Origin: SZUA-442 sp035461905
GTDB taxonomy: Bacteria > Actinomycetota > Acidimicrobiia > Spongiisociales > UBA5794
Length of the DNA stretch: 24,105 nt
Direction of reading: 5' to 3'
NCBI GenBank assembly: GCA_035461905.1
Contig: DATHUV010000047.1
Location: 1-24,105 of the forward strand
Shown: positions 6,940-14,163 of the stretch, piece by piece
How positions within the stretch are numbered: position 1 is the first letter of the stretch
Layout: the number at the start of each line of letters is the position of its first letter
Translations under genes and position numbers: made by a program
Notes under the pieces: model-generated
What the model saw: only the letters and a program-made list of their open reading frames with translations
The model's database searches: none
Told to the model about the DNA's origin: nothing

Positions 6940-7581
6940 GTGGATCTGCTCCCGGAAGACGCCCTTGTCAAGACCAGTGATCTGGATCGAGGCGCCTGGA
7001 ACTACCACGGGGTCTTGGGCTGGGTATCTCGCCGGAGGCTGCACCTTGTGGACAGGCTGCTCAACGGAGTCCGGACGGGTCGTCTCCTCGAGGTCGGCTA
7101 CGGGTCTGGCATATTCATGCCGACACTGGCAAGGCACTGCTCCGTTCTCGACGGAGTCGACGTCCACGACAAAGCCGACGAAGTACGGCGAGTGCTCGCC
7201 GAACACGGTATCGAGGCCTCGCTGGTGACTGGGTCGGTTACCGAGCTGCCATATTCGGACGGCACCTTCGACACCATCGTCTGCATCTCGGTCCTGGAGT
7301 TCGTCGACGATCTCGAGACTGCGTGTGGCGAGCTGCGCCGGGTGCTCTCCCCGACCGGGCGGCTTCTGGTGGTCACTCCTGGACACTCGCGATTGCTCGA
7401 CACGGGGCTGCGACTGCTCACCGGTGAGCATGCCGAGGACACCTTCGCAGGACGTCGTCAGCGGATCCTGCCTGCCCTCACCAAGTGGTTCGACGTGGAC
7501 CGGCGGTTCTCCTTCCCTCCTGCCGTCCCCAACGTCGCCAGGTTGTACACAGCGCTTTCCCTGAAGCCGGGTCCCGCGTGA
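6940..7581 (+). CDS. Class I SAM-dependent methyltransferase
   Basis: A 213-residue methyltransferase with a Rossmann-like fold. Motif I is LLEVGYGSG (residues 49-57), an acidic residue of motif II follows in DGVDVHD, and motifs IV/VI are recognisable in FDTIVCISVLEFVDD and LSPTGRLLVVTPG. It resembles small-molecule (UbiE/type 11) methyltransferases; the substrate cannot be told. The GTG at 6940 is preferred to an in-frame ATG at 6865 because a TACACT -10 box lies 6 bases before it and the residues after it are typical. The upstream alternative would cover the palindrome at 6867-6881 and has no ribosome site. Confidence 0.75.
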   Translation: MDLLPEDALVKTSDLDRGAWNYHGVLGWVSRRRLHLVDRLLNGVRTGRLLEVGYGSGIFMPTLARHCSVLDGVDVHDKADEVRRVLAEHGIEASLVTGSVTELPYSDGTFDTIVCISVLEFVDDLETACGELRRVLSPTGRLLVVTPGHSRLLDTGLRLLTGEHAEDTFAGRRQRILPALTKWFDVDRRFSFPPAVPNVARLYTALSLKPGPA

Positions 7582-7585
7582 CCGA

Positions 7586-7609
7586 AAGTCCGAGCTCCGC
7601 TCGCTCCTC
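7586..7609 (+). repeat. Short 3'-flanking repeat, copy 2
   Basis: Matches 4929-4952 at 22 of 24 positions and lies right after the methyltransferase stop. A related run (TTCGCTCGCTCC) follows at about 7622-7634. Confidence 0.7.
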
Positions 7610-7665
7610 ACTCTGAGCGACCTTCGCTCGCTCCTTGTTGTTGATTCGTGACTCGGTGGTGGGGG

Positions 7666-7671
7666 TAGCCT
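7666..7671 (+). promoter_or_regulatory. -10 box of leaderless transporter transcript
   Basis: TAGCCT lies 7 bases before the ATG at 7679; a TTGATT at 7641-7646 is a possible -35 with a 19-base spacer. Confidence 0.4.
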
Positions 7672-7678
7672 CGTTGTG

Positions 7679-8605
7679 ATGCGCCCGATCTACTGGTTTG
7701 CCCTCGTTGTCGCGTCCATTGGATGGGCGTTTGGTGGGATCATGACGAGTGCCGCCTTCGATGAGGGAGTCGGCGCGTGGACGATGGTCGCCATCCGGGT
7801 CCTCATCGCTGCCGTCCTCGTCGGCATGCTCCTCTTGGTGCGCAGGCCGGTGCTCCCGAGTGCCACGGTGGTGAGGTACGGACTCATCCAGGCCGTGACG
7901 AACCTCACCATTCCGTACATCCTCTTCACGTTCGCGTACGACGAGGCCTCTGTGGGGTTCGTCGGGCTGCTCGCTGCGCTCATCCCGCTGTCGACGGCGG
8001 TGTTCGCGAACTACATGCTCCAGGATGAGCCGCTCACGGTTGCCAAGACCGTCGGGCTGCTGGTGGCGTTCTCAGGTGTTGCGTTCCTGTTGCTGTCAGG
8101 CGACTCCGGTCTCCCAGAGGGTGGGCGCCCGGTGGTCGCCGTCGGGCTCGCGCTCACCGCCGTCGCCTCTATCGGCTTCGCTGCGTCTTTCGCCAAGCGC
8201 CATGCCGGGACGTACGACGCAACGACGATGACCGGGCTTCAGTTCGGCTTCTCCGCCGTGGGACTCGTGATCGCGATGCTCCTCATCGAGGGCGCACCCA
8301 CCAACGTCAGCGTGACCGGCTGGTGGTTGATGGTCGGGATGGCGATCGCTTCGACGTTCATGCCGTTCCTGATCTACTTCTGGATCCTCCAGCACGTCTC
8401 GGCGACCAACGTGTCGTTGACCGGATACCTCGTCCCGTTCATCGCCCTTGTCGGAGGCCTCCTGCTGCTCGACGAGGAGCTACAACCGGGCATCGCCGTC
8501 GGCTTCGTGCTCGTCTTCACAGGTCTCGTCCTCGCGGACCGTGCCTCACGACGGGTCCCCCACGAAGTGGCACCCGAAATCGCCGAAACCTGGCCAGCGG
8601 GATAG
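7679..8605 (+). CDS. EamA/DMT-superfamily transporter
   Basis: A 308-residue integral membrane protein with about ten hydrophobic helices, arranged as two EamA halves: roughly residues 5-140, ending in LLVAFSGVAFLLLSG, and 150-295, ending in GFVLVFTGLVLAD. The pattern LAALIPLSTAVFANYMLQDEPLT in half one and GYLVPFIALVGGLLLLDEELQ in half two is typical of the family, which exports amino acids, sugars or other metabolites from the cytoplasm. The substrate cannot be told. The start is ATG 7679, with GTG 7676 adjacent and in frame; the TAGCCT box suits the ATG. It faces the permease gene end-to-end, separated by a repeat-rich stretch. Confidence 0.85.
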   Translation: MRPIYWFALVVASIGWAFGGIMTSAAFDEGVGAWTMVAIRVLIAAVLVGMLLLVRRPVLPSATVVRYGLIQAVTNLTIPYILFTFAYDEASVGFVGLLAALIPLSTAVFANYMLQDEPLTVAKTVGLLVAFSGVAFLLLSGDSGLPEGGRPVVAVGLALTAVASIGFAASFAKRHAGTYDATTMTGLQFGFSAVGLVIAMLLIEGAPTNVSVTGWWLMVGMAIASTFMPFLIYFWILQHVSATNVSLTGYLVPFIALVGGLLLLDEELQPGIAVGFVLVFTGLVLADRASRRVPHEVAPEIAETWPAG

Positions 8606-8646
8606 CCCGGTCCCCATCCTCTGCCCCGCGTTGGTCGGTGAGCTGC

Positions 8647-8751
8647 GGCCCTCTCTGCGTCGCTTCGCTCCGCGTCTCTCCCGAGGGGAGAGACAGGAAG
8701 GGTGGCCCTCTCTGCGTCGCTTCGCTCGGCGTCTCTCTCGCGGGGAGAGAC
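8647..8751. repeat. Two tandem 48-base units with conserved hairpins (57-base period)
   Basis: Units at 8647-8694 and 8704-8751 both begin GGCCCTCTCTGCGTCGCTTC and differ at only a few positions. Each ends in a 9-bp stem, GTCTCTCCC-GAG-GGGAGAGAC in the first; in the second unit the altered pair is still a G-T wobble. It lies between convergent genes (transporter stop 8605, permease stop 8786) and could act as a two-way terminator. Confidence 0.8.
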
Positions 8752-8785
8752 GAAATGGGAGCTCGCTGCTATTTGCTTCCGGGCT

Positions 8786-10459
8786 CTATACGGCCAGGTC
8801 GCGGTGTTCGAAGCGGGCGATCGCGATCGCAGTTCCCGCAAGGGCGACGATTCCGAGTGCCACGTAGCCCCAGGTGATGCCTTTGGCGAGGGGGACCGTG
8901 TCGCCGAGGTACCAATAGAACGGGGAGATCCACCGGGCCGGTGCGAGGGAGTCGACGATGACCCCCAGCCCGTTGAGGAAGAACGCGACGATGGCGAAGG
9001 CCGCCGTCACTCCGACGGCCGCACTGGAGTTCGGGAGGAGCGACCACAGGGCGACCGCGATGCCCCAGAAGCACAACCCGAACAGGGCGAGCCCGACGTT
9101 GGCGGCGAAGATGCCAGTGAAGCTGATTCCCAGGTCCCACACGGCGTTTCCGACGAGTGCGACGACGAACAGGAACACGGCGATGATCCCAACCAGCGTG
9201 AACACGGCGAGCGCCTTCTCCCGCAGCAGTGCCCGCCGTCTCTGGGACGCGGACATGACGAGGTCGAGGACACCCGAGGCTTCCTCCTTCGCGACCAGGG
9301 ACGACATCGCGGAGATGGCGAACACGATGATGACGACGGGCCCGACGGCGCCGTACGTGCGGGTGGACACGAACCCCTCCGGCGTTGCGATCGCGGATGC
9401 GTCCGTGAGGCCCATCATGGCGAGCACCTCCTTGGGGAACGCCTCCAGCAGTTCCATGAGTGCCTCGGAATCCTTCGCCAGGGCCGGCCATGCGGCGAAC
9501 GTGAGAAGCGACAGCGACGACAGGCCGACCGCCCACACCCACACCGAGCGCCTCCGATCCCACAGCGCCTTCCCGAATACGGAGCCCAACAGCCACGGGG
9601 TCCTCGGCGTGATGACCTTGCCTCGGCGCTGTCGCAACGGGTTCTTCGGGAGGACGACGCGTTCCACGCCGATGTTGCGCCGGGTGAAGAGCACCGTTGC
9701 GCCGGCGATACCGGCGAGGGCGCCTGCGAGGAGCCACAGGTGCCCAGAGGAGAAGCCGTTGAGCAGTGGATTGCCGTCGAGGTACCAGCTGAAGGGACTC
9801 AGCTTTGCGGGAAGCTCGAGCCAGCTGTAGAGGGATGCGAAGGCCGTCACGAACCATGAGAGGATCGCGAGGGATACCGCCGCACCCGACGTCGCCCCCG
9901 GTGACCCTGTAACGGCCCCGATCGCCATCGCCACGCTACCGAACAGGAGTCCGAGCAGCCACGCACCGACGCAGACCGCAACGAGGTTGGTGATGGACAG
10001 GCTGAGATCGACGGCGACGTTCATGCCCATGAGCGCCAGCGCCGTGGCAGCCATGATCGCCGCGGAGATCAACGTCATCGATGCCGCCTTCTGGAGGACG
10101 ATCGAAGGCCGGGTGATGGGAACCGACAGGAGGACGTCCATCGTGCCGTCCTTCTCCTCACGAGCTGTGGCAGCCGTACCGGCGAGCACGCCGAACGTGA
10201 TCACGATGATCGGGATGATGACGGAGAACAACTCGGACTGGAGGAACCCTGCCCCCGTCAGGAACGTGTCGGGATCGATGCCGAAGAGGGCGAGCATCTC
10301 GGGTGGGAACTCGTTGATGAAGTCCTTCATCGCGTCAGAGTCACGGATCACTGGATACACGGACGCGATCCACACATTGAGCAGTGCGACGCCCACGATC
10401 CACCAGATCGCCGAGCGACGCCGGTCCCAGAGGTCCTTGGTGAAGACGCTACGAAGCAT
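8786..10459 (-). CDS. ABC-2 type permease, internally duplicated (exporter)
   Basis: A 557-residue membrane protein made of two homologous halves, each about 270 residues with roughly six hydrophobic helices. Half one opens SVFTKDLWDRRRSAIWW, half two SVFGKALWDRRRSVWVW. Both carry an LALFGI/LAMMGL-type segment and an AREEKDGTMDVLLS/AKEEASGVLDLVMS segment, and near their ends FSWYLDGNPL/FYWYLGDTVPL. This is a single-chain form of an ABC-2 permease that normally dimerises. It pairs with the ATPase upstream and probably exports a lipophilic or antibiotic-like compound; the substrate is unknown. The start is ATG 10459 (minus strand), with AGGGA about 7 bases before it and an 11-base overlap with the ATPase stop. 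An in-frame ATG further upstream lies inside the ATPase gene and is rejected. Confidence 0.88.
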   Translation of the reverse strand: MLRSVFTKDLWDRRRSAIWWIVGVALLNVWIASVYPVIRDSDAMKDFINEFPPEMLALFGIDPDTFLTGAGFLQSELFSVIIPIIVITFGVLAGTAATAREEKDGTMDVLLSVPITRPSIVLQKAASMTLISAAIMAATALALMGMNVAVDLSLSITNLVAVCVGAWLLGLLFGSVAMAIGAVTGSPGATSGAAVSLAILSWFVTAFASLYSWLELPAKLSPFSWYLDGNPLLNGFSSGHLWLLAGALAGIAGATVLFTRRNIGVERVVLPKNPLRQRRGKVITPRTPWLLGSVFGKALWDRRRSVWVWAVGLSSLSLLTFAAWPALAKDSEALMELLEAFPKEVLAMMGLTDASAIATPEGFVSTRTYGAVGPVVIIVFAISAMSSLVAKEEASGVLDLVMSASQRRRALLREKALAVFTLVGIIAVFLFVVALVGNAVWDLGISFTGIFAANVGLALFGLCFWGIAVALWSLLPNSSAAVGVTAAFAIVAFFLNGLGVIVDSLAPARWISPFYWYLGDTVPLAKGITWGYVALGIVALAGTAIAIARFEHRDLAV

Positions 10460-11354
10460 GCTCGGTCCCTGCGTAGTACGACAGGAAGACCTCTTCGAGC
10501 TCGCCGGCACGAGTCGAGATGGAAACGACGTCGTACCGTGCGGCCTCCTTGACGACGGCGTCGATGTCACCCCGCACGGTCATCATCACCACCGAGCCGT
10601 TGTTGCGTGACTCGGCGGAGGTCACGTTCTCGAGCCGGTTGAAGGCGGACAGCTCGACCGGTGCCGAGAACTGGATTGTGACGGACCGGTGCGCCTTCGC
10701 CTTGAACCGCTCCAGGGTGTCGACCTCGATGAGGCGTGCCTCTCGCACGATGCCGACGCGGTCGGCGACCCGGTCGACCTCGGGGAGTATGTGCGAGGAC
10801 AGGAACACCGTCCTGCCCTCCTCCCTGACCTCGCGGATCAGCTCCTGGAACTCCTGCTGGAGCAGGGGATCGAGGCCGGCGGTTGGTTCGTCGAGGATCA
10901 GCAGCTCGGGATCGTGCATGAACGCGTTGACGAGGCCGACCTTCTGGCGGTTGCCCGTCGAGTATTCCTTGATCCTGCGGTCGAGGTCGAGGTCGAAGCG
11001 GTCGGCGAGCTCGACCATTCGCGCACCTGCCTTCACCCCTCTCAGGTTCGCGAAGTAGGTGAGGAACTCACGTGCGGTCATCGTGTCGTACATCGACAGG
11101 TCGCCCGGCAGGTACCCCGTGCGTCGCCGGATCTCGAGCGAGTCCTTGACGATGTCCATCCCGAGCACGGTCCCGGAGCCGCTCGTCGGGAACAGGAAGT
11201 TCAACAGGGTCCGGATCGTCGTCGACTTGCCGGCCCCGTTCGGCCCGAGGAACCCGAAGACCTCTCCCTCGGCCACGGCAAGGTCGAGCTCGACGATGCC
11301 GGGGTTCGAGCCGTAGTACTTGGTCAATCCAGAGGTTTCGATCACCGATGCCAT
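10449..11354 (-). CDS. ABC transporter ATP-binding protein
   Basis: A 301-residue ATPase that powers the ABC-2 permease encoded next to it. Walker A is GPNGAGKST (37-45); the signature is the variant YSTGNRQK near 140; Walker B LLILDEPT and a D-loop (AGLDP) follow; the switch histidine is in SSHIL. The C-terminal extension of about 80 residues, including a run rich in VTIQF/VVMMTV strands, is common in DrrA/CcmA-like drug-export ATPases. The ATG at 11354 has GAAGGGAG just upstream. A TAGAAT -10 box at 11378-11383 (minus strand) would give a leader of about 17 bases. The promoter region is shared divergently with the homoserine kinase unit. Confidence 0.93.
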   Translation of the reverse strand: MASVIETSGLTKYYGSNPGIVELDLAVAEGEVFGFLGPNGAGKSTTIRTLLNFLFPTSGSGTVLGMDIVKDSLEIRRRTGYLPGDLSMYDTMTAREFLTYFANLRGVKAGARMVELADRFDLDLDRRIKEYSTGNRQKVGLVNAFMHDPELLILDEPTAGLDPLLQQEFQELIREVREEGRTVFLSSHILPEVDRVADRVGIVREARLIEVDTLERFKAKAHRSVTIQFSAPVELSAFNRLENVTSAESRNNGSVVMMTVRGDIDAVVKEAARYDVVSISTRAGELEEVFLSYYAGTEHAS

Positions 11355-11377
11355 GCCACTCCCTTCACACGTGCAGG

Positions 11378-11383
11378 ATTCTA
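11378..11383 (-). promoter_or_regulatory. -10 box of the ABC exporter operon
   Basis: TAGAAT on the minus strand lies 23 bases before the ATPase ATG, leaving room for a short leader with its GAAGGGAG ribosome site. Confidence 0.45.
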
Positions 11384-11425
11384 CGAACCAATCCGAATCG
11401 AATCCCACCGAACGGCGGCCCGCCA

Positions 11426-11431
11426 TAGAAT
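11426..11431 (+). promoter_or_regulatory. -10 box of the short ORF / homoserine kinase transcript
   Basis: TAGAAT lies 7 bases before the GTG at 11439, consistent with a leaderless or nearly leaderless transcript. Confidence 0.45.
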
Positions 11432-11438
11432 CGCCGGC

Positions 11439-11549
11439 GTGACATCCGAAGCCGCACGCCCCATCACCCTCTCCGTGGTCTCGGAGACACGTACGCCCCC
11501 GGCCTACCGGGCGAACCCACCGGGCGCCTTCGAGGGGACACCCCGATGA
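11439..11549 (+). CDS. Short 36-residue ORF coupled to homoserine kinase (hypothetical or leader peptide)
   Basis: GTG 11439 opens a 36-residue frame that ends at TGA 11547-11549, overlapping the kinase ATG as ATGA. A TAGAAT -10 box sits 7 bases before the GTG and the kinase lacks a good ribosome site of its own, so reading this frame may be how ribosomes reach the kinase. The peptide begins with TSEAARPITLSVVSETRTPP and ends in ANPPGAFEGTPR; I recognise no domain. It is not rich in Thr or Ile codons in a way that suggests classical attenuation. It may only be an upstream coupling ORF. Confidence 0.4.
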   Translation: MTSEAARPITLSVVSETRTPPAYRANPPGAFEGTPR

Positions 11550-12388
11550 TCGGTTCGGCATCCGCCCCGGCATCGTCGGGCAACCTCGGCCCGGGGTTCG
11601 ATGTCATCGCGCTCGCCCTGAGCCTGCGGTGCAAGGTGACGGCCGAAGCGTCCGAGACGATGACGATCTCCGAGGGCGGATCGACGAGGCGGCTCGCACC
11701 CGACGACATGATCGCCCAGGCGGTCGACATCGCCGTCGGCAGACCCATGCACCTGACCGTCGACAACGAGATCCCCCGCTCACGCGGGCTCGGGTCGTCC
11801 TCGGCGGTCACTGCAGCGGCCGCCGGTGCGTCGATGAAGGCCGTCGGTGACGACGGTGGGAGACCGAAGGTGTTCACGATCGTCGACTCCCTCGAAGGGC
11901 ACGCCGACAACGCCGCCGCCGCCGTGTTCGGTGGTCTCGTCGTGGCGACGTCCGACGGAATCCAGCGGCTCGCCCTCCACGAGTCCCTGAAGCCCGTCGT
12001 TGCGATCCCCAACACCCACCTGCGGACGTCGACGGCACGAGATGTGCTGTCCGCCGAGGTCGACAGGGCCATCGTCGTGCGCAGCCTCGCCCGCTTCGCG
12101 TTCCTCCTCCAAGGACTCCAGGACGGGAATCCGGAGGTCCTGTCGCAGGCCGTCGGAGACGAACTCCACGAGGCGCCGAGACGTGAGCTCTCGCCGGTGA
12201 CCCACGAGTTGATGGCAGCTGCCCACCACGCAGGAGCCCTCCACACCTGCTGGTCAGGTGCTGGCCCCTCCGCCCTCGCCTTCGCCACCGCCGAAACCCG
12301 GGGCCGCGTCATCGGCGCCATGGCAGGCGTCCTCGGCACCGACGGCGAAGTCCTCGCCCTCGAAGTCGACACCGAGGGCCTGCTCTAG
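11546..12388 (+). CDS. thrB: Homoserine kinase (GHMP family)
   Basis: A 280-residue GHMP kinase that would phosphorylate L-homoserine in threonine biosynthesis. Motif 1 is PASSGNLGPGFD (8-19), the ATP-binding motif PRSRGLGSSSA is at 78-87, EGHADNAAAAVFGG (117-130) matches the homoserine kinase EGHPDN block, and the C-terminal WSGAGPSALAF is GHMP motif 3. The length fits the family (about 280-310). No thrC or hom gene is adjacent, so identification rests on motifs. The ATG overlaps the stop of the short upstream ORF (ATGA), implying coupled translation. A distant GHMP kinase with another substrate is possible but less likely. Confidence 0.85.
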   Translation: MIGSASAPASSGNLGPGFDVIALALSLRCKVTAEASETMTISEGGSTRRLAPDDMIAQAVDIAVGRPMHLTVDNEIPRSRGLGSSSAVTAAAAGASMKAVGDDGGRPKVFTIVDSLEGHADNAAAAVFGGLVVATSDGIQRLALHESLKPVVAIPNTHLRTSTARDVLSAEVDRAIVVRSLARFAFLLQGLQDGNPEVLSQAVGDELHEAPRRELSPVTHELMAAAHHAGALHTCWSGAGPSALAFATAETRGRVIGAMAGVLGTDGEVLALEVDTEGLL

Positions 12389-12429
12389 AGAACGTCCCTC
12401 GGTTCTCGTTCTCGTTCCCCTCGTCCTCC

Positions 12430-12474
12430 TTTCAAGGGGGACGGCAGAGGAGCGCAGCGACGATGCAGGGGGAT
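12430..12474 (+). repeat. 45-base dispersed repeat, module 1, copy A
   Basis: Exact inverted copy of 18295-18339. It includes GGCAGAGGAGCGCAGCGACG and lies just after the homoserine kinase stop. On the minus strand it reads into a GAAA-loop hairpin, which is imperfect here. Confidence 0.9.
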
Positions 12475-12533
12475 GAGGGTGCGAAGACTCACGACCTGGA
12501 CGTGTCCTACTTGCGTGCTCGCGGGCTCGCATG

Positions 12534-12559
12534 CCCCCTGGCTCACTTTGTTCGCCCGT
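12534..12559 (+). repeat. 26-base dispersed repeat, module 2, copy A
   Basis: CCCCCTGGCTCACT followed by TTGTTCG matches the reverse complement of 18381-18406 at 23 of 26 positions. Confidence 0.75.
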
Positions 12560-12577
12560 CCCCCCAAGCGTCTCGGT

Positions 12578-12606
12578 GTTTCACAGGTGAGCTGGCCACC
12601 TGAAAC
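12578..12606. terminator. Hairpin between convergent genes
   Basis: CAGGTG (12584-12589) pairs with CACCTG (12597-12602), extended by GTTT/AAAC beyond a 2-base bulge. It lies between the convergent stops at 12388 and 12645 and may terminate one or both transcripts; there is no T-tract on either side. Confidence 0.4.
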
Positions 12607-12644
12607 CTCCCACCCAGCTTGCAGGTAGAAGGCTGCCGATCGCG

Positions 12645-13100
12645 TCAGTGATCGGACTCCGTTCCTGAAGGGAGGACAGAAGGGAGGGTGGCGACGGCTT
12701 CGTCGATCATCGTGGCCGTGGTGCGGTAGGTGGCGAGGTCGCGGCCGTAGGGGTCGGGGACGCCGGAGGGGTGGGCGAGGAGGCGGATCCGGTCGGGAGG
12801 GAGGTCGGGGAAGGCTCGGCGGGCGGCGACGAGGTGCTCCTGTTCCATGCCGAACACGTAGTCGGGGGGCGGTGCGTCCCTCAGCGGTGTCGCACGGTGG
12901 TTCCGAAGGTCGAGACCCCTCTCTGACGCAACCTGATGCATCAAGTCGGTGGCGCGATTGCCAGCGATGGCCACGGTGCCGGCACTGGAGACACTGAAGC
13001 GGTCAGGGTCGAGGCTGGATGCCGCCGCGACCTCGGCATACGGGGACCGGCAGATGTTCCCGGAGCAGACGAACAAGATCGCCAATGGACCGTCGGTCAC
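12645..13100 (-). CDS. Low-molecular-weight protein tyrosine phosphatase
   Basis: A 151-residue LMW-PTP. The phosphate-binding loop is FVCSGNICRSP with nucleophile Cys12 and Arg18, close to the N-terminus as in the family, and the general acid is in VPDPYG. It would dephosphorylate phosphotyrosine, or less likely reduce arsenate; it lacks the extra cysteine pair of thioredoxin-linked ArsC. The start is GTG 13100, which overlaps the upstream gene's TGA as GTGA. This overlap and the position of the P-loop decide against the longer in-frame ATG at 13196. It is the second gene of a two-gene operon. Confidence 0.85.
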   Translation of the reverse strand: MTDGPLAILFVCSGNICRSPYAEVAAASSLDPDRFSVSSAGTVAIAGNRATDLMHQVASERGLDLRNHRATPLRDAPPPDYVFGMEQEHLVAARRAFPDLPPDRIRLLAHPSGVPDPYGRDLATYRTTATMIDEAVATLPSVLPSGTESDH

Positions 13101-13837
13101 GAGTCCGCGCGGTATTTCGCGGCGGCTTCCACGAACGCCTGGAAGAGGCCCCGGGAGTCCTCGTGCTCGCGCATTCCGAGGAACTCGGGGTGCCACTGGA
13201 CGGCGATCAATGGCCAGGACGTGTCAGCATGCTCGATCGCCTCGACCGTCCCGTCCGGAGCCGCCCCGACGACCTTCAGGCCATCACCGAGCCGCTCGAC
13301 CGCCTGGTGGTGGATCGAGTTGATGTGGTGGAGGCCTTCGCCGATCGCCGCTGCGATCCGGCAACCCGGATCGATCATCGCCTCCGAATGCGGTTCGTAG
13401 GCGCCCTCGCCGGTGACGTCGTGGCCGTGGGCGCCCTGATGCGATGGCAGGTCCTGCACGAGGCTCCCGCCGAGTGCGACATTGACGACCTGGAGCCCTC
13501 GGCAGACCGCCATCGTGGGAAGCCTCCTCGAGTAGGCGCGCCGGACGAGCTCGAACTCGAAGGTGTCTCGCTCGTCGTCGACGCCGTACAGCGTCTCACT
13601 GGGATCGGCCCCGTATGCAGCGGGGTTGACGTCCCCGCCTCCGGTGAGGAGCAGGCCGTCGATGTGGTCGAGGACGTGGTCGATCTGATCGCTCGGGACG
13701 GGGATGAGGATGATCGGGATGCCGCCGCCGTTGCGAACAGAGTCCGAATATGTGTGCGTCGTGAGGTAGGCACGCACGTACACGCCGGCGGATGGGACCT
13801 GTTGGGGCCGTCCGGTGATGCCGATGATCGGGAGCAT
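13097..13837 (-). CDS. Gamma-glutamyl-gamma-aminobutyrate hydrolase family protein (peptidase C26)
   Basis: A 246-residue class I glutamine amidotransferase-like hydrolase. The triad is visible: nucleophile Cys112 in AVCRGLQ, and His216 with Glu218 in AVQWHPE. GLLLTGGGDVNPAAYG (61-76) is the typical oxyanion-region segment of PuuD-like enzymes, which release GABA from gamma-glutamyl-GABA in putrescine breakdown. No other putrescine genes are near, so the substrate is open. A TACACT -10 box (13844-13849, minus strand) ends exactly 6 bases before the ATG, giving a leaderless transcript; the phosphatase gene follows with a 4-base overlap. Confidence 0.88.
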   Translation of the reverse strand: MLPIIGITGRPQQVPSAGVYVRAYLTTHTYSDSVRNGGGIPIILIPVPSDQIDHVLDHIDGLLLTGGGDVNPAAYGADPSETLYGVDDERDTFEFELVRRAYSRRLPTMAVCRGLQVVNVALGGSLVQDLPSHQGAHGHDVTGEGAYEPHSEAMIDPGCRIAAAIGEGLHHINSIHHQAVERLGDGLKVVGAAPDGTVEAIEHADTSWPLIAVQWHPEFLGMREHEDSRGLFQAFVEAAAKYRADS

Positions 13838-13843
13838 TGCGCA

Positions 13844-13849
13844 AGTGTA
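13844..13849 (-). promoter_or_regulatory. -10 box of the amidotransferase/phosphatase operon (leaderless)
   Basis: TACACT on the minus strand with exactly 6 bases to the ATG at 13837, so the transcript should begin at the A of the start codon. Confidence 0.5.
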
Positions 13850-13895
13850 GGGCGCATCGGCCCGTCGCCCACGAACGTCAACGCTGCGATTCGCC

Positions 13896-13901
13896 TATCC
13901 T
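13896..13901 (+). promoter_or_regulatory. Candidate -10 box of the bS22 gene
   Basis: TATCCT about 70 bases before the ATG at 13972; this would give a leader of about 64 bases carrying a GAGG ribosome site. Confidence 0.35.
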
Positions 13902-13971
13902 CGACAGGTCGGCCCGGCAACGAGTGCGACGGCACCGACGACTCAGTTCTCGACACAGAGGTTTTCAATCC

Positions 13972-14064
13972 ATGGGTTCGCTGATCAAGAAGCGCCGCAA
14001 GAAAATGAGCAAGCACAAATACCGCAAGCGGCTCAAGGCCAATAGGCACAAGCGCAAGAAGTAG
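13972..14064 (+). CDS. 30S ribosomal protein bS22-like (AURKAIP1/COX24 domain)
   Basis: A 30-residue protein, about half lysine and arginine, beginning MGSLIKKRRKKMSKHKYRK. It closely resembles the mycobacterial protein bS22 (formerly annotated as AURKAIP1/COX24-domain or DUF1713), which binds 16S rRNA near the decoding region of the small subunit. The GSxIKKRRK-x-MxKxKxRK pattern and the length fit the actinobacterial family. The ATG is preceded by AGAGG 11-12 bases upstream, somewhat far. A strong hairpin terminator starts 10 bases after the stop, so it is a single-gene unit. Such short genes are often missed in annotation. Confidence 0.9.
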   Translation: MGSLIKKRRKKMSKHKYRKRLKANRHKRKK

Positions 14065-14073
14065 CAGGCCCGC

Positions 14074-14099
14074 GAACGCCTCCCCTCGGGGAGGCGTTC
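14074..14099 (+). terminator. Strong hairpin terminator after bS22 gene
   Basis: GAACGCCTCCC and GGGAGGCGTTC form a perfect 11-bp stem with a CTCG loop, starting 10 bases after the stop. There is no T-tract, which is common in high-GC actinobacteria. Confidence 0.75.
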
Positions 14100-14163
14100 C
14101 TCGTGCAGTTGTCGCTCGACGAGGAGTATCGGTGGCCATCGCACCCGAGGGTGCAAGGTGACG

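Noticed and set aside
8702..9859. A 385-residue + strand frame opposite the ABC permease
   Set aside because: It is rich in Asp, Glu, Gly and Arg with no domain and is antisense to a clear membrane protein.
12645..13100. Arsenate reductase assignment for the first LMW phosphatase
   Set aside because: It has the tyrosine phosphatase P-loop but lacks the extra cysteine pair, and its operon partner is an amidotransferase-like hydrolase, not an arsenic gene.
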